DNA from: Pollenia angustigena
Taxonomy: Eukaryota; Arthropoda; Insecta; Diptera; Polleniidae
Reading direction: 5' to 3'
NCBI GenBank assembly: GCA_930367215.1
Contig: OV884058.1
Span: forward strand, 195,690,208-195,754,207
Length of the DNA: 64,000 nt
The stretch's first letter is position 1; each line of letters opens with the position of its first letter. The notes beneath the pieces were generated by a model. The model worked only from the letters and a program-made list of their open reading frames with translations. It was not told the DNA's origin and did no database searches. Positions 40,944 through 52,991 of this stretch are shown here, piece by piece. The translations under genes were made by a program, and so were the position numbers.

Positions 40944-41646
40944 CCCAGCAAAAACTTGGTAATGACTTGCCATTACTCAACAACTTACTTTTCAATGACT
41001 TCTTCATACCATCTGCATTACATAGAAGTAGTTTAGTAATGGCTGACATGTAATCTGATACCTAAGTACTTGTGTATGAGTTGATTAACTAAATTTATAA
41101 TTCATTCATAATAAAATCTTTCAATCCACTTTCAATCAACGTTTTTATTGTTATTATGGACAATTTAATCTCATATTTACGCTCTTAATTGAGTAAAAAA
41201 CATAGTTTTTTTATACAAAAACTCCACTGCCCCAGTAGACAGGCTGGTAGTGAGCTAGTCTATCAGCACCGAGGTTGCGCGATCGAATCCCACCAGAGAC
41301 AGAAAAAAAATAAAAAATAAAACAAAGTAAAATAAAATAAGAAAAAAACAGAAAAAAGTAAAATAAAGTAAAATAAAATAAAAAAAAATAGAAAAAAAAA
41401 TAATAAAAAAAATTTGTTTATGTAGTTGTAATTTTGGTGACATCAGACAAGTTATTTAAGCCCCTATTTGTAAGCGAATGTGGTAATGACTTATTAAACT
41501 CCCTATTTGTAAGCGAGGGTGGTAAGTACTTGCCTCCAATGACATCACCGTGTAAAATAATGAGTTAAAATGCTAATGTATAAGTAGTGAAGAGTCGTTA
41601 TATTAGCTTTTTAACTCATTACTTTGCAATGTAAGTTTTTGCTGGG
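40944..41646. mobile_element. 703-bp MITE, CCCAGCAAAAACTT ends, TA duplication
   Basis: Ends CCCAGCAAAAACTTGGTAAT and, inverted, CCCAGCAAAAACTTACATTG with TA at 40942-40943 and 41647-41648. It contains a SINE-like insertion (41228-41420) and two ~47-bp direct units with CCCTATTTGTAAGCGA (41462-41540). Its terminal group (CCCAGYAAAAACTT) is shared with 42447-42717. Confidence 0.75.
41228..41420 (+). mobile_element. SINE-like insertion with A-rich (AAATAAAA) tail
   Basis: CCCCAGTAGACAGGCTGG, AGTGAGCTAGTCTATCAGCA, GAGGTTGCGCGATCGAATCC (B-box-like GATCGAATCC), then AGACAG and >110 bases of AAATAAAA and AAAGTAAAAT units. The order fits a pol III retroposon with simple-sequence tail. The minus-strand ORF 41255-41443 (I, F and L only) is a translation of the tail. 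Confidence 0.55.
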
Positions 41647-41648
41647 TA

Positions 41649-42440
41649 ATTATAACTAAACTTGAAGAAATTGGCCTTAAATATGAAAACTTTTAATATA
41701 AAACTTTTCTAGTGTTGAAATTTTTTGTCGTAAAATTAACAATTGTTAGAAATGCTTTCGTATTTTTTCGTAATTTAAGAACTCTTATTTTTTCATTTAA
41801 AAAATAATTATTTTATCTACTAAATACAAAAATAGTATATAAATTATGTATTTTGATATTGGACTTTGGATTTTATGTGTTTTTTTTTACAAATAACAAA
41901 TGTTTATTAATTTTTTTGTTTTATTGCCTGCAAAACCGCAGCCACGTGTATTTTTCCATATTGTTAAAATAATTTTTTGTCGGTTTTGGCAAAACATTTG
42001 TGGTTTAAGTTTGAAAAATATATTTATTTTTAAATTGAGCAAAATAAGTTTGTTAAGAGTAAAAAGATTTTCTTTATAAAATTTGTTAAAAATTTTGTTT
42101 TTTAAAGCCATTTTAATATGGCAGTTTATTGAGGTTCTATAGATTAAACTAATTGTATTATCTTGTGTCTAGATATGAAATTATGAGGCAAGCAATCAGC
42201 CTTTTAAATTTTGTGAGGAGTTGGCGTTTGTATGCAATATAAGGTGTGTTCCCGTACTTAAAATTGGGGGCCCGCTGTTTACCAATTTTAACAAAGGCAT
42301 TCCTGTACTTGGCAATTGTGTTTTTGAGGTCGTTTTTTAAAGAACAAGTTTCTTCTTCTTTCACAAAACATCCTAAAGTTTTTCTTCGGTTAGATTGGGT
42401 AAATTGTCGAGTTGTCGAAAAAATTTACAAAAATAAAAGA
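41649..42440. other. No feature seen
   Basis: AT-rich. 42158-42364 carries opposing ORFs with no domain. Segment 42245-42345 (GGGGGCCCGCTGTTTACC) is slightly G+C-richer and may be an old element. Confidence 0.35.
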
Positions 42441-42446
42441 TAATAG

Positions 42447-42717
42447 CCCAGTAAAAACTTCGCTTACTTTTTCAAAATGAATAGCTTCTTTAACTCATTA
42501 TTTAGTAGCTTTCTTCTATAACTACATGTATAACAACTGCTATAACTACTTTTTTCCGGATGTATGCAGGTAAAAAAATAATGACTTACTTTTAAATGCG
42601 TTCATTTTGGAACATGCCTTGTAAAATTCATTGGTTCTTTCAGTAGAATTGTAAGTAATGCCTTCATATTTTTCTGATTACTCAACACATTATGTTGTAG
42701 GCGAAGTTTTTACTAGG
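42447..42717. mobile_element. 271-bp MITE, CCCAGTAAAAACTTCGC ends
   Basis: Left CCCAGTAAAAACTTCGCTTA; right, inverted, CCTAGTAAAAACTTCGCC. The flanks do not show a clear TA. No coding content. Same end group as 40944-41646. Confidence 0.65.
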
Positions 42718-43106
42718 AAGGAAGAAATTTAAGTCCGTAAAGCGCGACTACTTCCCAGAATAAGGAGCCCAGTAAAAAATGTGCTCTAAAAGGAGCACGT
42801 TTTATATATGAGTTCATACCTTAAATCGCTTCAAACCTGCTGATAAGATGCCTGATTTTTGTATGGGGTGTTCCCGGTTTGGCGGACTATCTTCTGCTTA
42901 CAATAAGCGCTTCTTTTAACATGCAAACAAAGCACGCCTAAAGTGCTTTTTTAAGGGCTAACTTTATTAACATATTCATTAATGTTTTACTTTTACTTGT
43001 TAAAAAGCCTTTTTTCAATCATTTTCGTAAACCATAATATTTTTTTATTTTTTTCGCTATAAGGCCTTCTTCGTTGTCAGCACTAAAATAGCAGCTTTTT
43101 TGTATA

Positions 43107-44052
43107 CAGTGCTGTCTGGGTAGAGTAAACCCCCGATGCTATGAATACCTTGTTAGAGTGAACACCAGAATGTTTACATTGACTACTCTGTAGTGTGAAC
43201 ACTCATGAACCTCTAAAGATTGAACATACTTTATTGTGAGTTCAAAATTCAGTACTGTTCCACATACATTGTAAGCAGGCAGTATACAGTCTATACACAA
43301 TCTCGATTACTTCGTGGGCAAGTGGAAGGCGCCTAGCACACTACTTCGCACACATTGTAAGCGGGCAGTAGACAGTCTATGCAGAATCTCGCTTACTTCG
43401 TGGGCAAGTGGAAGGCGTCTAGCACACTACTTCGCACACATTGTAAGCAGCCTATACACATTGTCGCTTACTTCATCCTGCACACTACTTCCCACAGGAA
43501 GCAGGTAGCCTTTTTGGTTTTTTGCGTTATTTCAGAATTATTGATTTTGTAACTAATTCAAGAAAATCAAACCAGACTTTCGTTATAAAATTAAAATATA
43601 TATATATTAAACTTGTGATATATTTTTAGATTGCAATTATTAAATCGTAATTAAAAAAAAACTATTTTATAAATAAGCAAATGCATATTTACATACATTA
43701 TTCTGTCAACACATTTTTAAAGATGAACGAAATTCATTTTTGTAAATTCCATACATTGCCCTCATACCCTTTGTAAGATAGAATTCAGTGAACACAAAGT
43801 GTAACAATTTTTTTTAGTCTGCGCGCCTGTTCCGTTATGGTCGTGTCTCAAAGTTAATTTCTGAATAATTGATCATAAGTTTAAACTTTAGTATTACATG
43901 GAAATAAATAAAGTTTATAACCTATAAATGCATTAAAAATAAATAAATTAGTTTTTTAAATAAAAAAAAAAAATCAACCTTGATTTAGTGAACAACCTGG
44001 GTATAGTGAAATCGCTCTGCAAAAATTAGTTCACTCTACCCAGACAGCACTG
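43107..44052. mobile_element. 946-bp element, CAGTGCTGTCTGGGTA ends, TA duplication
   Basis: CAGTGCTGTCTGGGTAGAGT plus AAAC / inverted CAGTGCTGTCTGGGTAGAGT plus GAAC: TIRs >20 bp, nearly perfect. TA at 43105-43106 and 44053-44054. The CAG(T)G start and TA target recall pogo/Tigger-type elements. Both ends also contain GTGAACAC- and GGTATAGTGAAAT-like subterminal motifs. The interior is a tandem array plus AT-rich filler, with no transposase. Confidence 0.85.
43262..43505 (+). repeat. 86-bp tandem repeat, ~2.7 units
   Basis: CATTGTAAGC recurs at 43267, 43353 and 43439 (period 86). The unit includes GGCAGTAGACAGTCTATGCA, AATCTCGCTTACTTCGTGGG, CAAGTGGAAGGCG and CTAGCACACTACTTCGCACA. The third unit is internally deleted. 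The ORF 43314-43508 (repeated SLTSW-GRR-AH) is an echo of the repeat. Confidence 0.9.
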
Positions 44053-44159
44053 TATTTCATTCTTCAGCATTTACTGCTGTATAAGAGCTCTCTTATTGAA
44101 GCGCTTTTTCTCTTAAGTGCTTCAACAAACCCAATTTGTTTTACTAGAAGACAAATTTT

Positions 44160-44310
44160 CGATAGTGGACCATATTTCGGACCCAAAGGTAATCATGGAC
44201 CCGCCTAAACACAATAATGTTATGAGATTAAGTTTTATATAAAAGTTCTTTGTGATGACATGACTTAAAAAAACCTTAATGTGCCAAAGTTATGGGGCAT
44301 AGAGTAACCT
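44160..44310 (+). repeat. Family R fragment
   Basis: GTAATCATGGACCCGCC, AATAATGTTATGAGATTAAG and TTATGGGGCATA parallel CAATCATGACCCGCCAGAAC and AATTATGTTATGAGCTTAAG in the copy at 63306-63915. Both ends missing. Confidence 0.5.
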
Positions 44311-44609
44311 ACATAGAAAAAACTAAAAAACTGTTTAAAAAGTAATTCAATTTAATTAAAGTGACAATTGAATCAATTATTTTTTTGTTGATATTGTTGT
44401 TTTGAAATAAATTTTTATTTAAAATATTATTAATTAACAAAAAATATTAATTGATTTTTTCGTTTAAAATAAAATAAATTAAAATTGTAAAATTGTTGTT
44501 GGGAAATGTCGATACCAGTGCTTAATTAAATTAAATCAATAAACACGTTGTTTTTATTTATTGAAAAACAAAAAAAAATATATTCTCAATTTGAAATTTT
44601 TACAATTTT

Positions 44610-45065
44610 AAAAAATTTTGTATACCCAAAAATTTCTTTGATAATAAACTGGCAAGTGCACGGCCTAAACAAACTGAACTGGCAACTTGCTCTATATTTT
44701 TATTTTCTTGCGAAAACAATAAAGCAAGTGGTTTTGGTTTTTTCTTAACCTACTTACAACTACAATTAATGTTGGGTGAAATCCAAACAATTGTAGTGGG
44801 GAATGTAAGAAAAGATAAACTCACTGTTTATTGTTGTTGTTTTTATTTAAGCTTTGACATTGTTACAAGTAAAACTGGTGCTTATAATTCTTATACGTTT
44901 AACGGTTTTTTTTTGGTTTAATATCTTTAGTTTTTCTAAAATCTTTATGGGTGAAGTTTCCTGATGATCTGGCCTAAACAAACAGTGAAATGCGCATAGG
45001 AATAGCTTATCCCATCAATAATAAATTTCAGTCATTGGGAATTAAGCACGACAAACAAAATCTTG
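44610..45065 (+). mobile_element. Unclassified ~470-bp element, copy II
   Basis: Same landmarks as copy I without the nested MITE: GGCAAGTGCACGGCCTAAAC, TTAACCTACTTACAACTACA, GGGGAATGTAAGAAAAGATA, GGAATAGCTTATCCCATCAA, GGGAATTAAGCACGACAAAC. It gives the uninterrupted length of the family. The ORF 44548-44748 is chance. Confidence 0.7.
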
Positions 45066-45625
45066 TTAATTTTTAGTAATCTATTTAACATCATTTTGGT
45101 AATAGGTGAAAAATTCTATGAATTTGGTGATTAAAGACAATTTAAAATTTTTGTCTGTGTAACATGACCAAGTAATGCGCCAAAGAATGAATTGCATAAA
45201 ACCGCTTTATATTCCTCGCTTCTTTACTTGGAAAGTAATGCGTTAAAGAATAAATTACTAAGGACGGTTTGCATTATGACTTTTCTGTATGGGTGGAACC
45301 GACATGGCTTTGATTTTTTTGTAGGCGAAGGGGAGGTACAAAATTTAATGCCAGGCATGTTTCTTATTTAAAAAAAGTTCATAATGAAAATCCTATTTAA
45401 GTAAAAAATCTAAATAATTCTAACCAGTATTTTTAAACGTCTATTTTTAATCACTTTAAATAAAATGTCAAGTTATTTTCTTATCAAAATTTTAATATCC
45501 TTTTCCTAAATCCTTTATAGTTGTTTCAATTGTGTTCGTTGTTTTCATTAACGTCATTTGCTGTCCTGATTAATCCTTTTACAAACATTTTGTTAAAATA
45601 TTTAAATGATATTATAAGTAAATAT
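45066..45625. other. Small direct repeat, otherwise nothing seen
   Basis: AAGTAATGCGCCAAAGAATG (45172) recurs as AAAGTAATGCGTTAAAGAAT (45233), each followed by (A)AATTGCATAA or AAATTACTAA. The remainder is AT-rich without recognisable elements. Confidence 0.4.
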
Positions 45626-45629
45626 TTAA

Positions 45630-46260
45630 TACAGGGTGGCACATAAATGTATGATTTATTTAATGAATAACTGTTATTTTTCTAATTTTATTAAGCGTTG
45701 AAATTCTTGTTTGGAAAGATTTTCGCATTATGCTTTAAAGATAATATCTTTCAAATGATGCTCTATCCAGAGCATTTCCTATAGTTTATATATGAATTTT
45801 AGGTCCTCGCGCAATCACTCCTTCTTGGATTTTAGCATTAAGCTGTTGGGTGGTTCTTGGGTTATTTGTATACACCTTACCCTTTAGGTAATCGCCCAAA
45901 AAAATCGAGAGCCGTTAAAGCCGGCGAACGCGGTGGCTATTTAAAATCAGTAAAAGGCGATATTTTCCGATCGCCAAAATTTTGGCGCAGAAGAGCCATA
46001 ATTGGACGAACTGTGTGACCTGGGGATCCATCTTATTGGAACCACGATTCCGGGCCTTAAAAAATGTTCAATCGTTGCCCGGTATTGAATGCCATTTATA
46101 TTTTCTGCAACTTGTTCCAAATTTTCGAAAAAATAATACGTTCATCAAAGTGGGTGCATTTGTTGTTCAACAATAATTCTTGGATTTTGGGTGCCCCATA
46201 TTCTGCAATTTTGTTGATACACGAGACATTTTAAATGTAAATAAGCTTCATCGCTCAAAT
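45630..46260 (-). pseudogene. Tc1/mariner transposase pseudogene 3
   Basis: Minus strand: NLSDEAYLHLKCLVYQQNCR then IWGTQNPRIIVEQQMHP, a block that precedes the catalytic core in this family (LSDEAHFHLNGFVNKQN-IWG-ENP). Further downstream in shifted frames: FFENLEQVAENINGIQYRA, IMALLRQNFG-like sequence, and ALDFFGRLPKG-like sequence corresponding to the DLTPLDFFLWGYLK block. Several frameshifts and stops. The left border near 45630 (ACAGGGTGGCACA) may be its TIR. A different lineage from the copy at 12560. Confidence 0.75.
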
Positions 46261-46289
46261 TTGTGTTTGAATAATCGAATGCTTAATTT

Positions 46290-46860
46290 TGAAATAAAAT
46301 TTAACAATATTTTATTATTCGTGCTTAATTCCCAGTTTTTATTCTTGATAAAAACACTTGAAATTTATTGTTGATGGGATAAGCTATTCCTATGCGCATT
46401 TCACTGGTTGCTTAGGCCAGATCGTCAGGAAACTTCATCCATAAAGATTTTAGAAAAACTAAAGATATTAAACCAAATAAAACTGTTAAGCGTATAAGAC
46501 TTATAGCAACAGTTCTACTTGTAACAAGATCAAAGTTTAAACAAAAACATTAATAATAAACAGTGAGTTTATCTCATCTTACATTCCCCACTACAATTGA
46601 TTGGAATTCTCGCAACATTAATTGTAGTTGTAAGTAGGTTAAGTAAAACAAAATGAAAACAAAAACAAATTTCAACTACATGATTGCCAATTAAGTTTTT
46701 TTCAGGCCGTGCACTGAAATGCGCATAGGAATAGCTTATCCCATCAACAATAAATTTCAAGTGTTTTTTATCAATAATAAAAACTGGGAATTAAGCACGA
46801 ATAATAAAATCTTTTAAAATTAAAATTTTGTTTTCCCAAAAATTATTTTGAAAATTTAAC
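46290..46860 (-). mobile_element. Unclassified ~470-bp element, copy III
   Basis: Reverse of copies I and II: ATAGGAATAGCTTATCCC mirrored at 46375-46395, TTACATTCCCCACTACAATT, TGTAGTTGTAAGTAGGTTAA. Next to it (46715-46860) a short forward piece of the same family repeats GCGCATAGGAATAGCTTATC and GGGAATTAAGCACGAATAAT, so two copies are joined head to tail with inversion. Confidence 0.65.
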
Positions 46861-46864
46861 AATT

Positions 46865-47600
46865 TTTATGTCTTTGTTCTGTGCTGAGTCCTTCCATCAT
46901 AAATTTCCCAAGTTTTTCAAAGTTAATTTAAAAAAAAAGATTAAGAAAAACCTAAACAAAAAAATTTATTCACTCTAGTTTTAACACTTTATGGAGTTTT
47001 TGTTCTATGTAGTATCTGTTAGCATTCTTTTTCTTTTCCTCTATATCGAAAGGATTCACAATGGACCGTATGGGTTTCCGAGTGTAGGTGTGCCCTTGGG
47101 CGCATAACCCTTCGTAATCTAACCTTACACTTTATATAAATGTCACTTTAACATGGCGAGGAGGGAGTTAATTGGCACTTCTTTGACACTGTGTAACATG
47201 TTATTGAAATAACCTAAATGAACACATTCAATTTCGATTTAAATAATCTCTGTCGAAGATATTGTCCCGACTGAACCATGTTAATATTATAGCTCTTCTC
47301 CATATAAAGTAATAGAACCAGAGCGTATCAAACACTACCCACATAAAATCCAGTCACAACTACTTTTTTGTCGACTACCTTTCTTCTGAAACAACTGCAC
47401 CTTAAACACATTATCACCAGTTACGTGTTATGTCTTATTTTCATAATTCCTTCCATTTTATTATAAAATTGCGTTCACAGGTCACGGGATAAGTGCTTTA
47501 AAAACGATTGACACAAATTTCCCGCAGGGCTTATTCAATCATACCGTTACTTATACGCCAACCCATATTAAGAATAAAGTTATAGTTATTTATAAATTAC
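46865..47600. other. No feature seen
   Basis: No recognisable element. 47040-47110 is slightly G+C-richer. No ORF with a domain. Confidence 0.35.
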
Positions 47601-48036
47601 TAGCTTAACCCGGTGCGCTTCGCTACACTGCTTTAACCACTTCTTCAGTTAAGAGATATTTAATATATGCATCCTATGGGAGGTATTTCCCCCCTGCGTC
47701 TACCCGCTTTATTTTTATTTTCAAAAGTGTAGTATACCATAAGAGTGACTTCTACAAAGTTTGAAAATTCTCACTATAACAGTTCTTAAGATATGCGATA
47801 TTAAACATTGGCATCCTATGGGGAAACCACTTCCCCCGCTGCTACTTTATTTCAATTTTGGGGCTCAGAAAGTTCAACAAAATGAGTGAAGCGGCTCTTA
47901 AGATATGCGATATTTAATATTGGCATCCGATGGGGGAAAAATAAGTAGCCTATTTTATTTTTAGGGCTCACGTGATGCTACTGCAAAAATTTCAGGAAAA
48001 TTCAGTAGTAGGAGTCTATAAGCTAACAAACAAACA

Positions 48037-49117
48037 CACGCAAAGAAAAAACATGGTTGTGGTAAACATATTCTAAGAGCAACATATTATGATGAAGAAT
48101 TATGATTGTAGTCACCACATTAAGATTATTATTGATTCATATTATGACTAAATATACTCTTACTATTACATCATAATATTTTTCCCTTAATCATATTATT
48201 ATTCTGTTAATCATACTAAGTTAAGAAGTAATCAAAGCATTGTCATGTTAATTATAATAAGCTAAGAAATTAATCATATTATTGTCATGTTACTCAAAAT
48301 AAGCTAAGAAGTAATCATATCATCATCATGTTAATCATAATAAATTTAGAAGCAATCATATTATGATACAGCACCTTTCATTGCTGTCATAAAAATACAA
48401 AATAAATTAAAATTTTTTGCATCGATTTTTTATTTTGTGGCTTTTTACAATTTTTCTTAATGTTAATCAAATAGCGGAGTTCAATACAAGGCTTGTAAAA
48501 GAGCAAATGAAGAATCCGTGGTTTTCATGGGCAACCGCGTGTGCCCATTTTTTCGATTTTAAGATGTTGATGAAATATCGTAGCACTTTTATAAAATATA
48601 ACGAAATCTCTGTGTGTTTTGTTGTTGGATTTTACAAAAAAACTATGATATTTTGCATTTGCACTACTACATCACTAATACTTGAATGAACTCCGCTAAT
48701 ATTTTAATTTTTTAATTTCTTTAAACTTATTTTTTTTATGGAATTTTATCTTTTAATTGTTTAACCGCTCACAAATAAAAAAAAACGACACAACTGCTTC
48801 AAAATTATTTTACAAATGGCGCTAACATAATATGATTAGAGTAAAAATAGTTTGATTGCATCTTAAACATAATATGATACATGTATAGAAAGATACCATG
48901 TTATGGCTATTAAATATCATGATATGATTGAGAGAAATCTAATATGTTTAGACTCAAATTCATAATTGCGATAAACATTGATATGTTTACAGTAACTATA
49001 ATATTGTTGATATTGAATAAAAATAACAATTATTTGTGTACGACAACAATATATTGTTACATTAATCATAGTGTTGTTGCCGTAACCATGCCCAGCCATA
49101 TTTTTTCTCTGCGTGCA
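48037..49117. mobile_element. ~1.1-kb element, ACGCARAGAAAAAA ends, nested
   Basis: Left ACGCAAAGAAAAAACATGG; right, inverted, ACGCAGAGAAAAAATATGG. The host AC-rich repeat resumes after it. The interior contains ~55-bp tandem units (48195-48365), a solo MITE end (48508-48567) and AACATAATATGAT-type repeats. ORFs 48417-48689 and 48944-49198 show no transposase motif. Confidence 0.6.
48195..48365 (+). repeat. ~55-bp tandem repeat, 3-4 units
   Basis: Units of the type CATGTTAATCATAATAAGCT, AAGAAGTAATCATATTATTG. Starts near 48203, 48243, 48291 and 48326 with indels. Confidence 0.7.
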
Positions 49118-49125
49118 AACAAACA

Positions 49126-49155
49126 TACAAACAAACAAACAAACAAACAAACATT
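49126..49155 (+). repeat. (ACAA)n microsatellite
   Basis: ACAAACAAACAAACAAACAA run at the 3' part of the old dispersed repeat. Confidence 0.9.
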
Positions 49156-49199
49156 TTTCATTTTTATATATATAGAAATAATCTCAATGTTTTCTTAAG

Positions 49200-50397
49200 G
49201 CTACACAATTATTTTAATTTAAAATTTGTGTGTGTGTGTGAGTGTCAAAAGAACCTGTCATTTTTTATGAACTTAATATTGTCCTTATTGACAGCAATTT
49301 AGATAATACAGTGTGGGAAAGGTGTTTGGAAATTTATATAAAATCTTATTAAATTTGATATAAAAGAATAAAATATTTAACTATGATACAATAATTTAAT
49401 TATATACAAAAAATAAAAACCAAAAATGAAATATTTTGGCTTTTGTGGTTAAACAAAATTTCTAACCACAATTTGTTATGGGTTTTTCAATGAATTTACT
49501 TGTAAGTTTTTTTACAGCTTAAAATTAAATTTTTTTTTTTTTGTTACTCATATTCAAAATGACCTACAAAATTCCTCGAATATGGCTTTTATATGAATGA
49601 GTTGACAAATAAGCGCCTTTGTTTAAAATTTTCCACTTTTAAGACAATTGTTTTTCTTTGTTTATTGACTCATTCAGATCTAGGCGTTCATATGACCCAC
49701 CCACCCATTTGAAACAACAAAAACAAAAAAAAGGAAAATGTGTTAAACATATCCAGACACCTGCTTCTTAATCATATTTTTTGCCCCCAACTAAAAATAA
49801 AACCGAATTGAAAATATGTTGAAAAAAATACACAATTGTTTTAATTTTACTTACAATATAAGAATGCTTGTAAATAATTGTATGTATTTAAACTTTTAAA
49901 GACAATAAAAGTAACGCTGAAAGCAATAGAAATATATGGTTTCTCTATGAATTTTTAAAAATAGAAAATTAGGGTGAATCATTAAATGGAAATTTTGAAA
50001 TAGTACTGTCTCTAAAGATCATATACATAAGTATTGAATCATTCCATCCGTTATTGTGTATACTCATACCTACTTATGTATAACAGAGAAAATTCATTTG
50101 CTTATATATAACAGAGAAAATTCATTTGCTGAGAAACATAAAATACTTTTTTTTTGCGGGTATTAACACAAATTGTTGCATGTGTAAATCGTAATAAAGC
50201 TTAATGATATTATTACAAGTTTGCTTATTTTTTGTTAGTTCTTTAAGTACTCATTAGTAAAACATACCTGTTATGCAAAATATTTAAAGAAAGCAACATA
50301 AAAAAAAATATCAGAAACAACTTAGAAAGCATATAAAAACGTTTTTTACAGCTGTTTTGGAGAAAACTAAACTTAATGAAAACCTAACAAGAAGATT
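49200..50397. other. Apparently single-copy stretch
   Basis: Contains a GT run (49228-49241) and a short direct repeat (AACAGAGAAAATTCATTTGC at 50081 and 50109). No element ends. On the minus strand a pyrimidine-containing stretch ends AACAG/GTATGT near 50267-50273, a weak splice-like motif. Confidence 0.4.
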
Positions 50398-50929
50398 TTT
50401 TTTAGCAGGGACCGATAATAACAGTTATATTGGAATTTTAAAACAAAAAAAGCATATAGAAGTAAATGTCGAAAAACTGATTCAAGTATACCATATCGTT
50501 TCTTATACACTTGTCAATGATAGAATTATTGATTTTTAAAATTTTTATTTTTATATTTTCGATCAAACTTAACAGTTATTTTTTGATTCTTATTTTTTTG
50601 AACAAAAATAACAGTTATAAATTGATTTTTATTTTTTCGAGCAAAAATAAAAGTTATTCTCTAAAGAAATGTAAGTGATTTAATAATTTAGGTGCTCTTA
50701 ATAATTATTTTAACGTGCATAAGAAATTCTAATGATAATTACCAGGGCAAGGAAGTTCATGCACTTAAAATCGCAAAATATGCGCATAAAACATGCACTA
50801 AAAATCGTAAAATATGCAAAAATAAAAGTAATAAATATGCATTAAAAATATATTTATTTAACCATATTTAACAAAAAAAAAAAAAAAACATAAATACATT
50901 TCATTCAGTTTAAAAAACTTAAAACATAG

Positions 50930-52190
50930 TTTAAAAAGTAGTAGTAGATAAAGATATATTTACATTAATAAATAAATAAGTTTTTTTTAAGTTATCAAAT
51001 GTAAAACTCATTCTATTTGGTCTTAAAACAGTTTTAAGCATTGAAAATGTTCGTTCGACATCAACGGATGTAATGGGTGGATATTTAAAAGTGGTCAACT
51101 CCTTTGTAGAATATTCATTGTCTACAATTTTTTCTTTACTGGAAGGTAAATTAATAATATTAACTATTAACTATATTAACTTTTTTAAATCCGGCATTCT
51201 TTTTTTAAACTGCATAAATTTTGGCTTTTATTTTTTCGCCGATTTGACCTTCTACTTTTCTTATTTTAATGACAGCGTCCTCAACGAGTTTAACCGAGGT
51301 GTTCAATGATTTAAGCCCCTGAAGTTCGGTTATTGTCTCGACTAGAAACCCATTGTTTGAGTGTATAAATTCTAATTGAGCCTTTATATTAGTTACATTT
51401 AAAATAATGTTTACTTTTTTATCGCGACTGCATTATTTTCGTTAAAATTATTTACCACATCTTTAAATTCTTCAAAATTTTTGGCATAATACTCAACTGC
51501 CTGGTACCCCATATTGTAATACATGGTTGAAACGCAAAGGTGAATTTAAAAACTTTCATGCATGGCATGAGCTTAGCATGTGACATGTAACATTTTTGAG
51601 TAAGATAACTTAAAAAAAGGTCAAGTAGAGTAAAATTTTATTTTTATTAAAGGATTCTAAAAGAGAAATTGAATCTTTGAAAGTTCGAGCTATTGAAGCA
51701 TGATCCACCTTTTCCAACTTTACAATATTTAACAAAAATTTGTGATTACTCTGTTCTTCTTCTGCATTCAAGATCCCAATTACGTAGACAACGAAACGTC
51801 CTTCAGTGTCCATTGCTTCGTCAATAGACAGCCACAAATTATGTCACTTAATTCTTTCAACAATGTCACATAGTTGTATAGTGTACAACTGGGCGATATA
51901 AGTTTTTATAAGGGTTGTTTCCGTAGGAATGGTTTCATTGTTAATTTTTGTTTAAAAAAATTCTATAATTTTGGTTGATTAGCTAATATAGAGGTATATC
52001 TGCAGACACCAGAGCATTATACAATTCAAAACTAAATTTGCTAGTCTTATCCCCAAAAGTTGATTTTCTTGAAATTAAAGTTTGCGAAACCTTTTCATAA
52101 TCATAAAGCTTTGTGTGTCTGGCTTTGTAGGTGCTGATTTACTTGAAATTTTTAAATGAAACACCTTTTTGTAAACTTTGCAAAAAAGTA
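50930..52190 (-). pseudogene. hAT transposase, decayed but nearly full length
   Basis: Minus-strand order: a BED-finger-like CKVYKKVFHLKISSKSAPTK (second Cys lost, ~52150-52190); SADIPLY and ETTLIKTYIAQL; LWLSIDEAMDTEGRFVVYVI (first catalytic Asp region, DE-D; 51780-51840); FIHSNNGFLVETITELQGL; SLNTSVKLVEDAVIKIRKVE, GQIGEKIKAKIYAV; and the dimerisation motif FKYPPITSVDVERTFSMLKT, VLRPNRMSFTFDNLKK (50960-51095). All hallmarks of hAT are collinear with family order. At least five stops or frameshifts interrupt it. The longest open piece is 51610-51837. Confidence 0.85.
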
Positions 52191-52991
52191 CTTTTCCCTC
52201 TATTTTGACGACTCAAAAACACACTTATTTTTTTTTTCCTTAAAAACAATTTGTTTTATTAATACTTTTTGGATTTTAGGTCATACTTCTTACACCGTAA
52301 ATCAAAAATATTATGTTGAGTTCTATTTTTTCTTCGCCGAACATTATTTAAAAAAAAAAAACCGCGAACAAAATGAAATGTCAAAAACTGTTTTATTGTT
52401 ACTTCTACAATTATGTGCACAATTATACAAATCATATAATTTTTGTATGTGCTACTTTTTAAAAGTAAAAGAAACAAGGTGAATTTATAATAAAATGTAG
52501 GTAATTCAGTACCAAACACCAACATGTTGTTTTTGCTCCTTGAAAATGTCGAAGTTAGCAGATTTTCCCATACTATTTTGACTGTTTGACAGCTTCAGGG
52601 CTGAAACAACTATAACCAGCTGATTCACTGACTGCACCTTATATTGAATTCGCCTTGAACAGAAAGATATTTCTAAACAAAAAACTAAGAAAAGAGCAAT
52701 TTTTTTTTTATAAATATTACAAAATATGACAAAAAATGTGAGTTTATAACAAAATATGACGAAAAATATGCATTTATATCAAAATATGCAAAAGCATGCA
52801 TTTAAAGCAAAATATGCAAAAATATGCACTAACAAATTGATGCCATTTTACTGGAAATATTGTGATTCGCAAAGATATTAACTTTAGGTGGGTCTCAGAG
52901 TACCGACAACAAACATGCATTTGCATGAAGTCCCTTGCCCTGATAATTACACATTAAAATACAAATTTAAAGTCAACTAAATTATTAAATC

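Larger units (their letters stand above)
42768..44149 (-). mobile_element. CCCARTAAAAA MITE, reverse copy, split by a 946-bp element
   Basis: Collinear in reverse with 15652-16091. It starts CCCAGTAAAAAATGTGCTC and resumes after 44054 with CATTTACTGCTGTATAAGAG and GAAGCGCTTTTTCTCTTAAG to TTTTACTAG. Length without the insert is ~434 bp (the other copy is 440). Confidence 0.8.
47605..49165 (+). mobile_element. Old dispersed repeat, starts TACTAGCTTAACCCGGTG, split by an insertion
   Basis: ACTAGCTTAACCCGGTGCGC plus TTCGCTAC resembles the head of widespread insect elements with GCTGACCCGGTGCGCTTCGC. Internal units recur: CTTAAGATATGCGATATT with GGCATCCTATGGGG (47785-47830; 47895-47940). The 3' tail CTAACAAACAAACA ... 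(ACAA)n ... ATTTTTATATATATAGAAAT continues after the insertion at 48037-49117. Class uncertain (LINE- or Helitron-like). Confidence 0.5.

Noticed and set aside
50262..50305. Minus-strand ...AACAG/GTATGT splice-like motif
   Set aside because: Weak pyrimidine tract with many purines and no branch-point motif at the right distance; too weak to call.
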